Positions 33,984 to 42,369 of a stretch of 64,000 nucleotides of DNA are shown piece after piece. Under the pieces are notes generated by a model. It saw only the letters and a program-made list of their open reading frames with translations, did no database searches and had not been told where the DNA came from. Numbering within the stretch: the first letter of the stretch is position 1; every line of letters begins with the position of its first letter. This DNA comes from a virus, in the IMG/VR virus record IMGVR_UViG_3300028045_000007, positions 1 through 64,000 of that record; one strand, written 5' to 3'. The translations under genes and the position numbers were made by a program.

Positions 33984-34321
33984 TATGCTAGTAGGATTAA
34001 ACAGGTCATGTGAGCTAATTGATCGAGCCCGATCACTTTCCAGAAAGCGTAAAGGCGTCCTTCTCGATGGTACTTTCCAGCCAGACGGCTGGAAATCCAA
34101 TCTATGGGCCAATGGAGTATACCATTCAGTGCCGCAAAAGTCAAGGGAGATTCCACAAAACCGTCAGCGAGAAACGCTATAACTGCCGTGTAGATAAGGA
34201 CATGTAGCGTTAGAATCCAGTTCGACTTACTCTTGTTGAGGCCCATCCACGTGGTCTGACATACGAAGTCAGCCACGAAGTGAGCCGCCAACAAGTAGAT
34301 TACAAGCCAAGCTTCGATCAT
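33983..34321 (-). CDS. DUF3307-like membrane protein
   Basis: 112 residues. LLAAHFVADFVCQTTWMGLN matches the start of DUF3307 proteins (HxxxDFxLQT.WM..NK), followed by HVLIYTAVIAF and the NGILHWPIDWISSRL and GLDQLAHM blocks. Three to four hydrophobic segments indicate an integral membrane protein. Function unknown, common in phages. Confidence 0.8.
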   Translation of the reverse strand: MIEAWLVIYLLAAHFVADFVCQTTWMGLNKSKSNWILTLHVLIYTAVIAFLADGFVESPLTFAALNGILHWPIDWISSRLAGKYHREGRLYAFWKVIGLDQLAHMTCLILLA

Positions 34322-35001
34322 TAGTAGCCGTAGGTCACAGTGACCAAAGCCCCCGCTTTAGTGTTGCCGTTACTCAGTAGCCACATGTTCACGCCGGGCG
34401 TATAGCTGATAGATGGCAACAGAGTTGTGGTCGAGTAGAAATCCACATTCGCCCCATTGGTGAGGGCGGCCAGAACCGAAGGTTCTGTGATCACTTGTCC
34501 TATTTCTGTTTTAAGTGGATCAAGCTCAGCGTGGGTTCCACCACTCGGTCCATCACCATCAATCACGCCATCGTGCGGTGCCACAGGAATGTTACCCAGG
34601 CTATTACGGCAAACGTCTACCATCATGTTGTGAGAAACGGACCCGCCAACAGTACCATTCGGCATCACGACCGAAATATCCCAGGTGCTATCGCCATCAG
34701 TCCCCAGGTCGCTCCGACTCGGGAAGGGTTGTCCACCGTGGTTTGGAGCATACCAAGACCAGCAGACGGCAGCATGGCCTCCGGGCGGACCACTCATGAT
34801 CTCGACTCCGTATTCCCAATACACTTTCAAGGCACAATCGACACGCACCCACTGGAGTCCAGGTCCAGCCGCAGGCAACGTTAGTACTTGAGTCTGTGGA
34901 TTGTCAATACGGAAAGTAGTGACGGTAGTAGATGGCACCGTAGGTGCCGAGGCTGGCGGTGCTAGCGGAGCTAGAGCCAGTAGTGCAGCAGTTAACATCA
35001 T
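34321..35001 (-). CDS. Exported beta-rich protein, 226 residues
   Basis: MMLTAALLALAPLAPPASAP is a signal peptide. The mature protein is Thr/Val/Gly-rich with many short strands (VTTFRIDNPQTQVLTLP and a final NTKAGALVTVTYGY) and looks like a secreted or surface beta-sandwich. No family recognised. It may also act in the virion, but the signal argues for export. Confidence 0.65.
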   Translation of the reverse strand: MMLTAALLALAPLAPPASAPTVPSTTVTTFRIDNPQTQVLTLPAAGPGLQWVRVDCALKVYWEYGVEIMSGPPGGHAAVCWSWYAPNHGGQPFPSRSDLGTDGDSTWDISVVMPNGTVGGSVSHNMMVDVCRNSLGNIPVAPHDGVIDGDGPSGGTHAELDPLKTEIGQVITEPSVLAALTNGANVDFYSTTTLLPSISYTPGVNMWLLSNGNTKAGALVTVTYGY

Positions 35002-35017
35002 GTCTTTTTCACTTCGC

Positions 35018-35323
35018 TCAAAAGAGCGGTGTAGTTTTTTTCTCACATCCACAACTGCGGTATGTCTCGGATTCCCTGTAACGGTATCCACATTTCACGC
35101 AGTAGAATTCGTTGTTGTGTTCCTTGTACATATGATCGCAGGATTCCTGGATCGCCCACAGGGCACTACTGGCATTGCGAACAAGCTCGGCCAACTGGAA
35201 GGCACTCAGTCTGAGCAGAGCATCCGGGATCATTTCTTGCGGCAGACGAGTCTCCGCAAGAGCGTGCTTGATACAGCGGCCAGCGTCATCGAAGGCCACT
35301 TCGGCATCGAATAGTTCTTTCAT
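35018..35323 (-). CDS. Unknown protein with C-terminal zinc site, 101 residues
   Basis: MKELFDAEVAFDDAGRCIKH, helical, then CDHMYKEHNNEFYCVKCGYRY and RSCGCEK with Cys/His spaced like a zinc finger. Overlaps the upstream stop by 4 nt. No family recognised. Confidence 0.7.
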   Translation of the reverse strand: MKELFDAEVAFDDAGRCIKHALAETRLPQEMIPDALLRLSAFQLAELVRNASSALWAIQESCDHMYKEHNNEFYCVKCGYRYRESETYRSCGCEKKTTPLF

Positions 35324-36057
35324 TGGTCCTTTTTCAGTTTGAAGGTCATCTTGTCCCAGTCAGCGATACACCAATCACCATCACCGTCTAGCCACAGACG
35401 CATGTACTTTTCCTCCTTGCAGGAAGCGTAAAACTCGAAAGTGGCTCCAGTCCAGGTGTGGGTAAACGTTACCCAGCATTCACCCTCCGACATACTGCAA
35501 CGCCAGTTGGTGTCATCAACGCTAATCCAGCAATCGCCTTCCACATCGATAGTGTGAGCGTTGTAATCGAATGTACGCCAGCTATCATCGATGACGGTGA
35601 CCTCTTTGTCCGAAGACTTCGGACAAGCCTCAGCGGGCAGCGTGGTACCGTCCGGAAGCAGAACCACGTCGCCGATAAGTTGCCCATGACACTCGTCAGT
35701 ATAGCAGTCGTCGTAGCCCTCGATATAGAGAACGTCGTCTTTCTCGCGGATAACCATTGGCCCGAAGTCGTTACACTCCCTCTCATACGTCTCTTCACAC
35801 CCACAGGTATAGGTAACGTAGACTTGACAGTAGTCAGGAAGCGTCGGAGGTCCGTCCGCTTTGCAAGTAAACTCGCCCGGCTTGTTGTAGTTCTCGACCC
35901 AACAGTCCAAGCCCATCATGGTGTCCTTGTCCCATTCGGCATACTTGAGATCGATCTTGGTGTCCTTTGAAGGCGTAACCACCTTCGAAGTGTTACTAAA
36001 GGCAGCCACCAACAAGACGGTGACTAGGCCACACAATACAGCAATTGTTTTCTTCAT
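35320..36057 (-). CDS. Exported Cys/Asp-rich protein, 245 residues
   Basis: MKKTIAVLCGLVTVLLVAAF is a signal peptide or anchor. The mature part is acidic with about 15 Cys (CQVYVTYTCGCEETYERECN and others), as in disulfide-bonded secreted proteins, and Trp/Asp-rich. No family recognised. Confidence 0.7.
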   Translation of the reverse strand: MKKTIAVLCGLVTVLLVAAFSNTSKVVTPSKDTKIDLKYAEWDKDTMMGLDCWVENYNKPGEFTCKADGPPTLPDYCQVYVTYTCGCEETYERECNDFGPMVIREKDDVLYIEGYDDCYTDECHGQLIGDVVLLPDGTTLPAEACPKSSDKEVTVIDDSWRTFDYNAHTIDVEGDCWISVDDTNWRCSMSEGECWVTFTHTWTGATFEFYASCKEEKYMRLWLDGDGDWCIADWDKMTFKLKKDQ

Positions 36058-37004
36058 ATACTTCTCCGCATGTGATCTGCGACAATGTAAATAAGTAGGT
36101 CGTCACACCATTCCATGTCTACCTTGTCAGGTAGAGAAGACGCGACCATCGTTTCTTCAACTCTCGCAAGAGACCTATCAAGGAAATCTTGCACTTGTTC
36201 CAGCTTGTACTCACCCTTTTTGATGTCGAGCAACATTGATGCGTACGGCAGCGGGAAGACGATCTCGCCATTGGTCAGAATGTCTTCTAGCTCATATGAG
36301 ACACGTACGGCGTGGCTCAGTGCTTTCCAGTCTTTACCGTCCTTGACGGCAGCTTGGTTGGCACGCACGCCATAACGAGAAATAGCAATGTCAATGGCCG
36401 TTCGGACGTGGTGAGAAGAAGTAGTTTCTCCGAACCACTTGCCACCGATTTGAAGCTCACGGACACCCTGCGGATTCTCACGTTCATCGTCACGAGGCAA
36501 CAGGTCCCACCTGTCGGCAAGCGTAGTATAGTCGTCGCATCCCTCGTGTAGTACGTCTTGAAATGCCTTGAGTTGGTTTAGGCGGTCGCCCTTCAAGGAG
36601 TACTTGGCGGCTTGGCTACGAGCATAGCCCACGAACGCATGCATGTTTTTCGAGAGAAATTTGTGCCTACACTTCACAAGCTCATTCCAAATCCAGCCGT
36701 ACTGACCTGTTGTTCTAGTTAGCTCTGCTGGCGTAAACAACATGTCAATGGCGACAGTCTGGCCTTGTGAAGCCAGCCTCACAAAGTGGTGTAGCCCGAA
36801 GCATTGACGGTCAACCTCGTCGGGAGCATTTTTGCGGGTGTCATCTCCGGAACCTTCGCTAAAGGTTCTCGGAATACGCCCTAACAGGATATCTTGTGCC
36901 GCAGGCAGAAAGATACCGCAATAGTCGCGATCTGATTGCTCGGTGGCAGTACCGTATAGATGACTGCCGAAGACAGTTTCGCAGATTAGGTTCTTCGGTC
37001 TCAT
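36054..37004 (-). CDS. RlaP-like DNA polymerase beta-type nucleotidyltransferase
   Basis: 316 residues starting MRPKNLICETVFGSHLYGT. GSHLYGT (13-19) and SDRD (24-27) are the nucleotidyltransferase GS...DxD signature. Later blocks (FHHF-like LHHFVRLASQG, a C-terminal LPxxV-like stretch) fit predicted nucleotidyltransferases of the RNA-ligase-associated RlaP group. The substrate could be RNA ends. A truncated duplicate lies at 37433-37675. The start overlaps the upstream stop (ATGA). Confidence 0.75.
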   Translation of the reverse strand: MRPKNLICETVFGSHLYGTATEQSDRDYCGIFLPAAQDILLGRIPRTFSEGSGDDTRKNAPDEVDRQCFGLHHFVRLASQGQTVAIDMLFTPAELTRTTGQYGWIWNELVKCRHKFLSKNMHAFVGYARSQAAKYSLKGDRLNQLKAFQDVLHEGCDDYTTLADRWDLLPRDDERENPQGVRELQIGGKWFGETTSSHHVRTAIDIAISRYGVRANQAAVKDGKDWKALSHAVRVSYELEDILTNGEIVFPLPYASMLLDIKKGEYKLEQVQDFLDRSLARVEETMVASSLPDKVDMEWCDDLLIYIVADHMRRSI

Positions 37005-37375
37005 TTTTCTAACTCTCGTAGACGAAGCTCTTCTTTGATTTCGTCTTTGTGTTCTTCGTACCATGCGTTATACAATGCCATCTTGGCCTCGTATTCGTTG
37101 AGGGCCTTTTGATAGAAGAACGTCTCGCTGTGAGTACAGAGGTCTACTGTACAGTGAGGTCTGTCGGATTCGTAGTAACAGCACTCGTAGCTCAGTTCGG
37201 ACTCAAGAAACGCTTCGGGATCTTCGGCGATTGCTTTCTGAAACATAGGCATCAGTACGTCTAAACTGACGTGATCGTCGCCCTCAGCGATTCTGTCTTT
37301 GAGGATCTTGCCCTTGGAAGCAGACTTCTTGGGCTCAACCGGCTTCTTCTTGATTCTAAATTTCTTGCGTTTCAT
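37001..37375 (-). CDS. Unknown basic/acidic protein, 124 residues
   Basis: MKRKKFRIKKKPVEPKKSAS, a Lys-rich start, then an acidic middle with CCYYESDRPHC and a final Glu/Leu/Lys helix. The start overlaps the stop of the fused remnant at 37372. No family recognised. Confidence 0.7.
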   Translation of the reverse strand: MKRKKFRIKKKPVEPKKSASKGKILKDRIAEGDDHVSLDVLMPMFQKAIAEDPEAFLESELSYECCYYESDRPHCTVDLCTHSETFFYQKALNEYEAKMALYNAWYEEHKDEIKEELRLRELEK

Positions 37376-37675
37376 GATATAATCTCGAAGTATTCGTAGT
37401 CTCGATATCTTTCTTTGCCTCTACAGCCACGCTTAGAAAGGCGTATTTGAATCATGGTGCCACAATAGTACTTTGTGCCAGCCGGTCCTCGATATTCGTA
37501 ATCGTGTACAATCCTGAAACCACGCCTCGGAAGAGGTCTTGGGGATACGCCCTAACAAGATATCTTGTGCCGAAGGCAGAAAGATTCCCTTGTAGTCGCG
37601 GTCTGACTGCTCTGTGGACGTGCCGTATAGGTGGCTACCAAATACAGTCTCGCAGATTAGGTTATTCGGTCTCAT
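37372..37675 (-). pseudogene. Fused remnants: nucleotidyltransferase N-terminus plus C-terminus of the 38131-type gene
   Basis: The first 48 codons from 37675 match the start of the nucleotidyltransferase at 36054 almost residue for residue (MRPNNLICETVFGSHLYGT and DILLGRIPKT). Then, in a shifted frame, GFRIVHDYEYRG and KRGCRGKERYRDYEYFE match the C-terminus of the small protein at 38131-38358. The in-frame ORF ends at 37433 as an unrelated tail. A deletion between two duplicated genes explains it. The shifted frame still ends in ATGA coupling with the next gene. Confidence 0.65.
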
Positions 37676-37880
37676 CGGGTATCTGCTCGAAATAGAATCC
37701 GTGGATTCGTTCTAGTTCTTTGACGACTGCGATAAAGTGCGGCAACGCGGAGTTTTTACCGGCCTTGACCAAGTTGGACTCTGCTATCGCAAGATGACAT
37801 AACATAGTGCTATAGTCTGTGCGTAGTGCCCTGTCATACTTCAGCACGATTCTTAGGTGGTTGCTATCAGGGTTTTTCAC
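37662..37880 (-). CDS. Unknown small protein, 72 residues
   Basis: MKNPDSNHLRIVLKYDRALR, helical, with LERIHGFYFEQIPDETE at the end. Overlaps both neighbours by a few bases. No family recognised. Confidence 0.7.
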   Translation of the reverse strand: MKNPDSNHLRIVLKYDRALRTDYSTMLCHLAIAESNLVKAGKNSALPHFIAVVKELERIHGFYFEQIPDETE

Positions 37881-38134
37881 TGATTTGCCTCAACAACCTC
37901 TTGTAGCTCGTCTTCGGCAACCCACACAACGTCGTCCGGATGGGTGGCAAGAGCACTCTTGATGCAGTATTCCCAAATACCCATTGCCTCGCTGTACTGC
38001 TTGTCTACGACAACGAAGACGTGCCCGGTGTTAGTCTCGATGACGTAGTTTACGTCGTAGAGCCCATCTGCCTCTTCGGGCATGATGCAACCGGCGGCCA
38101 AAAGAAACGCAAAAGCTAGGATCATGTTTTTCAT
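37877..38134 (-). CDS. Putative lipoprotein, 85 residues
   Basis: MKNMILAFAFLLAAGC has the lipobox LAAGC at the end of a type II signal. The mature part is acidic with two-strand and helix layout (HVFVVVDKQYSEAMGIWEYC). Coupled to the upstream gene by ATGA. Unknown function. Confidence 0.7.
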   Translation of the reverse strand: MKNMILAFAFLLAAGCIMPEEADGLYDVNYVIETNTGHVFVVVDKQYSEAMGIWEYCIKSALATHPDDVVWVAEDELQEVVEANQ

Positions 38135-38358
38135 TGTAGTTCGAAGTATTCGTAGTCTCGGTATCTTGCCTTGCCCCGGCACCCACGCTTGAAAATACGT
38201 ATTTGGATCCAGGTTCCTAAGTAGTAGGGCTTACCCGCTTTACCCCTATATTCGATGTCGTGTGCGAGCCTAAAGCCACGCTTCGGGTGTGCTTTCTTCA
38301 GTTCGTGTAGGCGACCTAGTGCTATCGCCTGAGTGAGTCTACGCCGGGACCTTGCCAT
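38131..38358 (-). CDS. Unknown basic protein, 75 residues
   Basis: MARSRRRLTQAIALGRLHEL, then RGFRLAHDIEYRGKAGKPYY and KRGCRGKARYRDYEYFELQ. Basic, beta-rich, possibly nucleic-acid binding. Its C-terminal half is duplicated in the remnant at 37372-37530. Overlaps the upstream gene by 20 nt. Confidence 0.7.
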   Translation of the reverse strand: MARSRRRLTQAIALGRLHELKKAHPKRGFRLAHDIEYRGKAGKPYYLGTWIQIRIFKRGCRGKARYRDYEYFELQ

Positions 38359-38836
38359 TGATGATGTCCTCGGTGCTGAACTCGTTGATAATCTTCTCCC
38401 TATGAATCGCGTAATCGAGACAGTTCTTTGTGCCTCCAGGCGAGCCGTTATAGTAAGCCGCTAGTACGTCACAGTTGTCAACCATCCACTCATTTCTTAT
38501 TTGAAGTTTGCCTGGGTTGTATCCAGGCTCGCAAATATACTTCACCTCGTCGCACTTGTCAAGTAGCTTCTGATATTTTTGTCTTGAAAAGTCAGGCCAC
38601 TTGGAATCGTACCCCTCAAACGGGAGGGCTGCGAGTACTGGCAATTTGAGGTGAAGTCCAACCTCCATCCAAAACTGATCGATACCCAGGGCTCCACCCG
38701 AGATAAGAACTAGCTCACCACCTGGAGCTTGCTCCAGAAAGTCTCGCATGTGACGGCGAATCGCTTTGTGTGCCGGGTCGTTCCTGTATCCGCCCAGCTT
38801 GTCTGGTCTGTGGCCTGTTACCGCAATATATACCAT
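38339..38836 (-). CDS. SLOG-family protein (YpsA/DUF1273-like)
   Basis: 165 residues. VTGHRPDKLGGY at the start and LISGGALGIDQFW are the nucleotide-binding signatures of the SLOG/LOG Rossmann family, followed by YNPGKLQIRNEWMVDNCDVL and GGTKNCLDYA. Related proteins sense or process nucleotide-derived ligands, and SLOG domains occur in defence systems. Role in the phage unknown. Confidence 0.75.
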   Translation of the reverse strand: MVYIAVTGHRPDKLGGYRNDPAHKAIRRHMRDFLEQAPGGELVLISGGALGIDQFWMEVGLHLKLPVLAALPFEGYDSKWPDFSRQKYQKLLDKCDEVKYICEPGYNPGKLQIRNEWMVDNCDVLAAYYNGSPGGTKNCLDYAIHREKIINEFSTEDIINGKVPA

Positions 38837-39304
38837 TCAGGATTCCCAGTACTCCACTTCGTAGTCAGTAGGTCCATCCAGCGGCGACAACATGATATAG
38901 AAACCATTGATGTCGGGCTCAATCAGCCATTGTAAGATGACTAGATCGCCTGCCATGGAACTGAAAAATGGGGTGTATACCGGCTCACCCTTCTCGTCGT
39001 GCGTAATGACGAACATTTGAAACGGTGCGTCAGCAACGATATCAAAATTGGCTAACAGGGGCTCTTGAACGCCAAACCAGTACGTGTCCGTATCAGTGTG
39101 CCATTCTAATTCACCACAGAAACTCTGTGGAACGAATACGAAGCCACCCATGTAGGTTGCTGTTAGAATGTCGTCGTTGGGCTCCTCGTCATAAATACAG
39201 ACCTGCGGAGGGGGCGGCGGATCTCCCGACCCACCCTCTTTGGGTTTTTCCCCACGGCTACAACCAAGTAGTAGTAAACATGCTGTAAGTGCTAGTAATT
39301 TCAT
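38837..39304 (-). CDS. Putative lipoprotein, 155 residues
   Basis: MKLLALTACLLLLGCSRG has the lipobox LLLGC. A Pro-rich linker (GDPPPPPQ) follows, then a beta-rich acidic domain with EEPNDDILTATYMGGF that resembles secreted bacterial pre-peptidase-like C-terminal domains. No stop between; unknown function. Confidence 0.75.
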   Translation of the reverse strand: MKLLALTACLLLLGCSRGEKPKEGGSGDPPPPPQVCIYDEEPNDDILTATYMGGFVFVPQSFCGELEWHTDTDTYWFGVQEPLLANFDIVADAPFQMFVITHDEKGEPVYTPFFSSMAGDLVILQWLIEPDINGFYIMLSPLDGPTDYEVEYWES

Positions 39305-39558
39305 TTCTGGTGAAACCTCCAAAACTCTTTGTCGCCTCTGGCAACAACTTCAATTCGCCAGCCAACGCTATTGTATTTGAGCATGATAGCTCTATCGACG
39401 CCCGGAATGTCAAATGTGCTTGGTTCGACATCTATGGGCGGTCCATTTGTATAATACTCCGCTACGAGTGCTTTGTCAATACGATCTTGCTCTTTCTTGA
39501 CAAATGCATTGACACGTTCGTCATTTTGCCTAGCTGCTTGTTGAGGATTGATAGCCAT
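39301..39558 (-). CDS. Unknown small protein, 85 residues
   Basis: MAINPQQAARQNDERVNAFV, helical start with several Gln/Arg, then IDVEPSTFDIPGVDRAIML and a beta end. Overlaps the lipoprotein start by 4 nt. No family recognised. Confidence 0.7.
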   Translation of the reverse strand: MAINPQQAARQNDERVNAFVKKEQDRIDKALVAEYYTNGPPIDVEPSTFDIPGVDRAIMLKYNSVGWRIEVVARGDKEFWRFHQK

Positions 39559-39562
39559 TCTA

Positions 39563-41038
39563 CTACTCCTGTAAGATACCGTAATTTGCTGGCGACAGAC
39601 AATCCAGCGGATTTTCGCCAACACTACTCATTTTGGCTTTTTGGATAAAGCCAGGGATACCACCGAATTCATCAAAGTTCTCTACCGTGAACACAGAGTA
39701 CCACGGCACTCCACCACCATTCTTTTTATTGGCTTGTTCGCCAGCGTCAACGTCAACATACCATTTTGGCTGTGGCCCAATAAATGCTGCCGCTGCGTCT
39801 GCTATGTCGGTCATGCCGATGCGACGACACGCTTCTACCAGAAGCATAGATTCAAATGTCTGCGTAATACGTCCGGTCATTCCGGGTGGATCTTTACGTG
39901 CGTCGGGCAATTGCCACGACTCTGGACCGAACGCATTAAGCATACCGTTAGGCATAGCTATTTGCTTAGTGGCCGTTTGCCAATGTTCAACGTGATCGTT
40001 CATAAATGCAGCCATCATGATGACGTGGGCTTCTGTGCGACCGATCCAGCTACAGGCATTGTGATGTTCTGTATTTGCCAGCTTCCACCAAAGAGTATCG
40101 TGCCACGGCTTGTAATACGTAGAACGCGGTGCCACTCTTTTCATTGTGTATGCCATACGACAGTCGTTCTGCACCATACCGAGCCAGAACTGAGCCCAGG
40201 GATTATAGTCGTAAAGACCCATGGCGTTGGTTACGGCACGCCTGAGATGTTGGCCATCATGACTGGACCAGCCACCCTCCCAGTGTGGTGTTGTCCAGAG
40301 TTTTTCGTATCGACACCACTTCTTGGTTTCAAGATGATCGCCACCAAATCCCGGAAGCTCTATTACCGGATTGCGAGTGAGATTATATTCAATTGGCACC
40401 TCTAAAGGCAAACCAGTGTTAGGATCGAGACATGCGATTCTTGTGCGACTCGTCGTGCCATCCATCTGTCGTGCATGAAGAGCGGCACCTTGCCAAGACT
40501 TCCACCACGAACCATGATACGGTGCGATACGGAATCCACCTGGACCCGCCCCGCCCGACAAACCAAAGAACTCATACGGGCCAACAGTTTGAGTTGGCTC
40601 ATAGTGATTTAGCGTGTTCTTGCAGAGGTCGTGAGCCCATTCAGGTATTACGGGATCTTTATTGATACGTTGACGATAGAGTGATTCTTCACCAAAGCCT
40701 TTCGTCAGCGTTCCTCGCGGCGGGATAACATTAATGCCCTTAACATCCCATACCTTCCTGTCGCCGATCGTTACAGCCAATCGCTTGAAATATGCGAATC
40801 CACGATCTTGAAAGCCATTGATAAAGGCTACTCGCCACGCAACCATCCCTTGTGAAATGGTCGCGAAAATGTAGCACGCGATCCCATCGATCTTTTTGAA
40901 GTAGACTACGAAACGACCGATAGCAAGGTCACCACCATACAAGTAATCAAAGTCACTAAGGGTACATGAAAACCTCTTTGCTCTTGAAAACCTGCCGCGA
41001 TAGCCGGTGTACTCGATTTTTAAACGCCCTGTTTCCAT
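39563..41038 (-). CDS. Unknown large protein, 491 residues
   Basis: No family recognised. Many aromatic and His residues: HGSWWKSWQGAAL, WSSHDGQHLRRAVTNA, STYYKPWHDTLWWKLANTEHH and EAHVIMMAAFMNDHVEHWQ. The repeated Trp/His/Asp helices would fit an alpha-alpha toroid as in many glycan-active enzymes. No signal peptide. It sits between a deaminase gene and a lipoprotein gene in the minus operon. A structural or host-cell-wall role is possible but unproven. Confidence 0.75.
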   Translation of the reverse strand: METGRLKIEYTGYRGRFSRAKRFSCTLSDFDYLYGGDLAIGRFVVYFKKIDGIACYIFATISQGMVAWRVAFINGFQDRGFAYFKRLAVTIGDRKVWDVKGINVIPPRGTLTKGFGEESLYRQRINKDPVIPEWAHDLCKNTLNHYEPTQTVGPYEFFGLSGGAGPGGFRIAPYHGSWWKSWQGAALHARQMDGTTSRTRIACLDPNTGLPLEVPIEYNLTRNPVIELPGFGGDHLETKKWCRYEKLWTTPHWEGGWSSHDGQHLRRAVTNAMGLYDYNPWAQFWLGMVQNDCRMAYTMKRVAPRSTYYKPWHDTLWWKLANTEHHNACSWIGRTEAHVIMMAAFMNDHVEHWQTATKQIAMPNGMLNAFGPESWQLPDARKDPPGMTGRITQTFESMLLVEACRRIGMTDIADAAAAFIGPQPKWYVDVDAGEQANKKNGGGVPWYSVFTVENFDEFGGIPGFIQKAKMSSVGENPLDCLSPANYGILQE

Positions 41039-41039
41039 A

Positions 41040-41576
41040 TTAACCCTCCCCTATTTTACCTACCTGGATATTGGCACGGAGCAAAAGCTCGATGCCGCTG
41101 AGAACCCTATATTCCTCATCATATATTACTCTAACAATACCCGACTGGATGATCAGTTTGGCACAATCGAGACACGGTGAAGAAGTAACGTACAAGGTGC
41201 CGCCACGTACGCTTACGGTAGAGCCAGCCGCCTTGGCTATTGCGTTTGATTCAGCGTGGAGTACCTCTGGCTTGGTTACGAGTTCGACAGAGTGCAACGG
41301 GGGGCCGCTTGTTATGCCGCATGGCAACTCTGCATTGCAGTAATTGCAATACAACAATCGCGTAACTCTGTCCTCGACCCACTCATGTACACAGCTAATT
41401 CTCTCGTTTTCGCAGCAGTTATCAAAACCAGAAGGCGTACCATTAAAACCAGGGAGCATCAGTCCGTCTGGCAGTACAATTACGGCACCGACCTTCGTGC
41501 GTTGAGCCCGCGACAGCTTACTCAACGCACGAGCACAGTCCATATATGCCTTATCTAGTGATTTCTGATTTGCCAT
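41040..41576 (-). CDS. Deoxycytidylate (dCMP) deaminase-like
   Basis: 178 residues. HAESNA (about 107) and TSSPCLDCAK (about 131) are the zinc-binding HAE and PCxxC motifs of the cytidine/deoxycytidylate deaminase superfamily. Four further Cys in FDNCCENE and LYCNYCNAE resemble the structural zinc seen in T4-type dCMP deaminase. It would supply dUMP for thymidylate synthesis. Confidence 0.85.
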   Translation of the reverse strand: MANQKSLDKAYMDCARALSKLSRAQRTKVGAVIVLPDGLMLPGFNGTPSGFDNCCENERISCVHEWVEDRVTRLLYCNYCNAELPCGITSGPPLHSVELVTKPEVLHAESNAIAKAAGSTVSVRGGTLYVTSSPCLDCAKLIIQSGIVRVIYDEEYRVLSGIELLLRANIQVGKIGEG

Positions 41577-41802
41577 CGAATGGATTTAGTAGTTGGGCGG
41601 TTTTTTCCGCTTCGAATAATCGACTCAGTTCGGAACGTAGACCACGGAGCCAGTTGGCAGCTATAGCTTGAAAAGCAACTTCCTCGTCGCCTTCTTGCGA
41701 TACGGCTAAGTCTCTCAACTCCCCCATATGCACCTGTGCAGCACGCCTACCTCGCATTCGAGCCAAGAAAAGCGTGTGTGCGAAGGTATCTTTCTTAGGC
41801 AT
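41551..41802 (-). CDS. Unknown small protein, 83 residues
   Basis: MPKKDTFAHTLFLARMRGRR, helical with an amphipathic middle and LFEAEKTAQLLNPFDGKSE. Overlaps the deaminase by 26 nt. No family recognised. Confidence 0.7.
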   Translation of the reverse strand: MPKKDTFAHTLFLARMRGRRAAQVHMGELRDLAVSQEGDEEVAFQAIAANWLRGLRSELSRLFEAEKTAQLLNPFDGKSEITR

Positions 41803-42335
41803 TATTTGTTTTCGTCGTCAGGGTCGAAGGATTGAAACGGCAATTGTAAGAATGCTTTAGCGTATTTCGACATCAGCTTGTCGTAAATGTCTTCTGGCGA
41901 ATATGACTTATCTTTTGAAATGACATGCATATCTGTTGACAGCATCGATGCTTTCACTGATATCTCATGAAACCCAATGACAATATTCTTGATGAGCTTC
42001 TCTATGCGAGCCTTACGAAGTCTGACTTCTGCATCTTGAAGCGTCTCTTTTAGTAAGTTCAAGCTTGCCCTTAGTGCGTCGCGACGCTTCTCCCAATTCA
42101 GACGTTGCAACGCGGTGACAGGGGGTTCGTCACATGACAGAATCGCGGAACTAATTTTTGAACTCTTAAACATTGCGTGAGCGTCCCGAGGATCGGCAGC
42201 GTCCACACATACTCCGCTGAAATCCATATTTACAGGATCAAACTCTTCTTCTGCAAATGCGTCAATATCCTGCACGAAGACGTTACTCTGGATCTTACCG
42301 CCCTCCCTTATGTGATAAACGTAGTATCTAGTCAT
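41802..42335 (-). CDS. Unknown protein, 177 residues
   Basis: MTRYYVYHIREGGKIQSNVF, beta start, then a long helix with heptad-like Leu (RLNWEKRRDALRASLNLLKE) and a helical C-terminus. Leaderless geometry at the promoter 42341-42369. No family recognised. Confidence 0.75.
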   Translation of the reverse strand: MTRYYVYHIREGGKIQSNVFVQDIDAFAEEEFDPVNMDFSGVCVDAADPRDAHAMFKSSKISSAILSCDEPPVTALQRLNWEKRRDALRASLNLLKETLQDAEVRLRKARIEKLIKNIVIGFHEISVKASMLSTDMHVISKDKSYSPEDIYDKLMSKYAKAFLQLPFQSFDPDDENK

Positions 42336-42340
42336 GATGA

Positions 42341-42369
42341 AGTCTACTATCTAGATGACACGAAGTCAA
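42341..42369 (-). promoter_or_regulatory. Leaderless-type promoter for the gene at 42335
   Basis: TTGACT (42369-42364), 17 nt, TAGACT (42346-42341), 5 nt to the ATG. Confidence 0.7.

Noticed and set aside
36317-36551. Small ORFs in both directions within the nucleotidyltransferase gene
   Set aside because: Shadow frames of a well supported gene.
40402-40665. Minus and plus ORFs within the 491-residue gene
   Set aside because: They are nested shadow frames without start signals.
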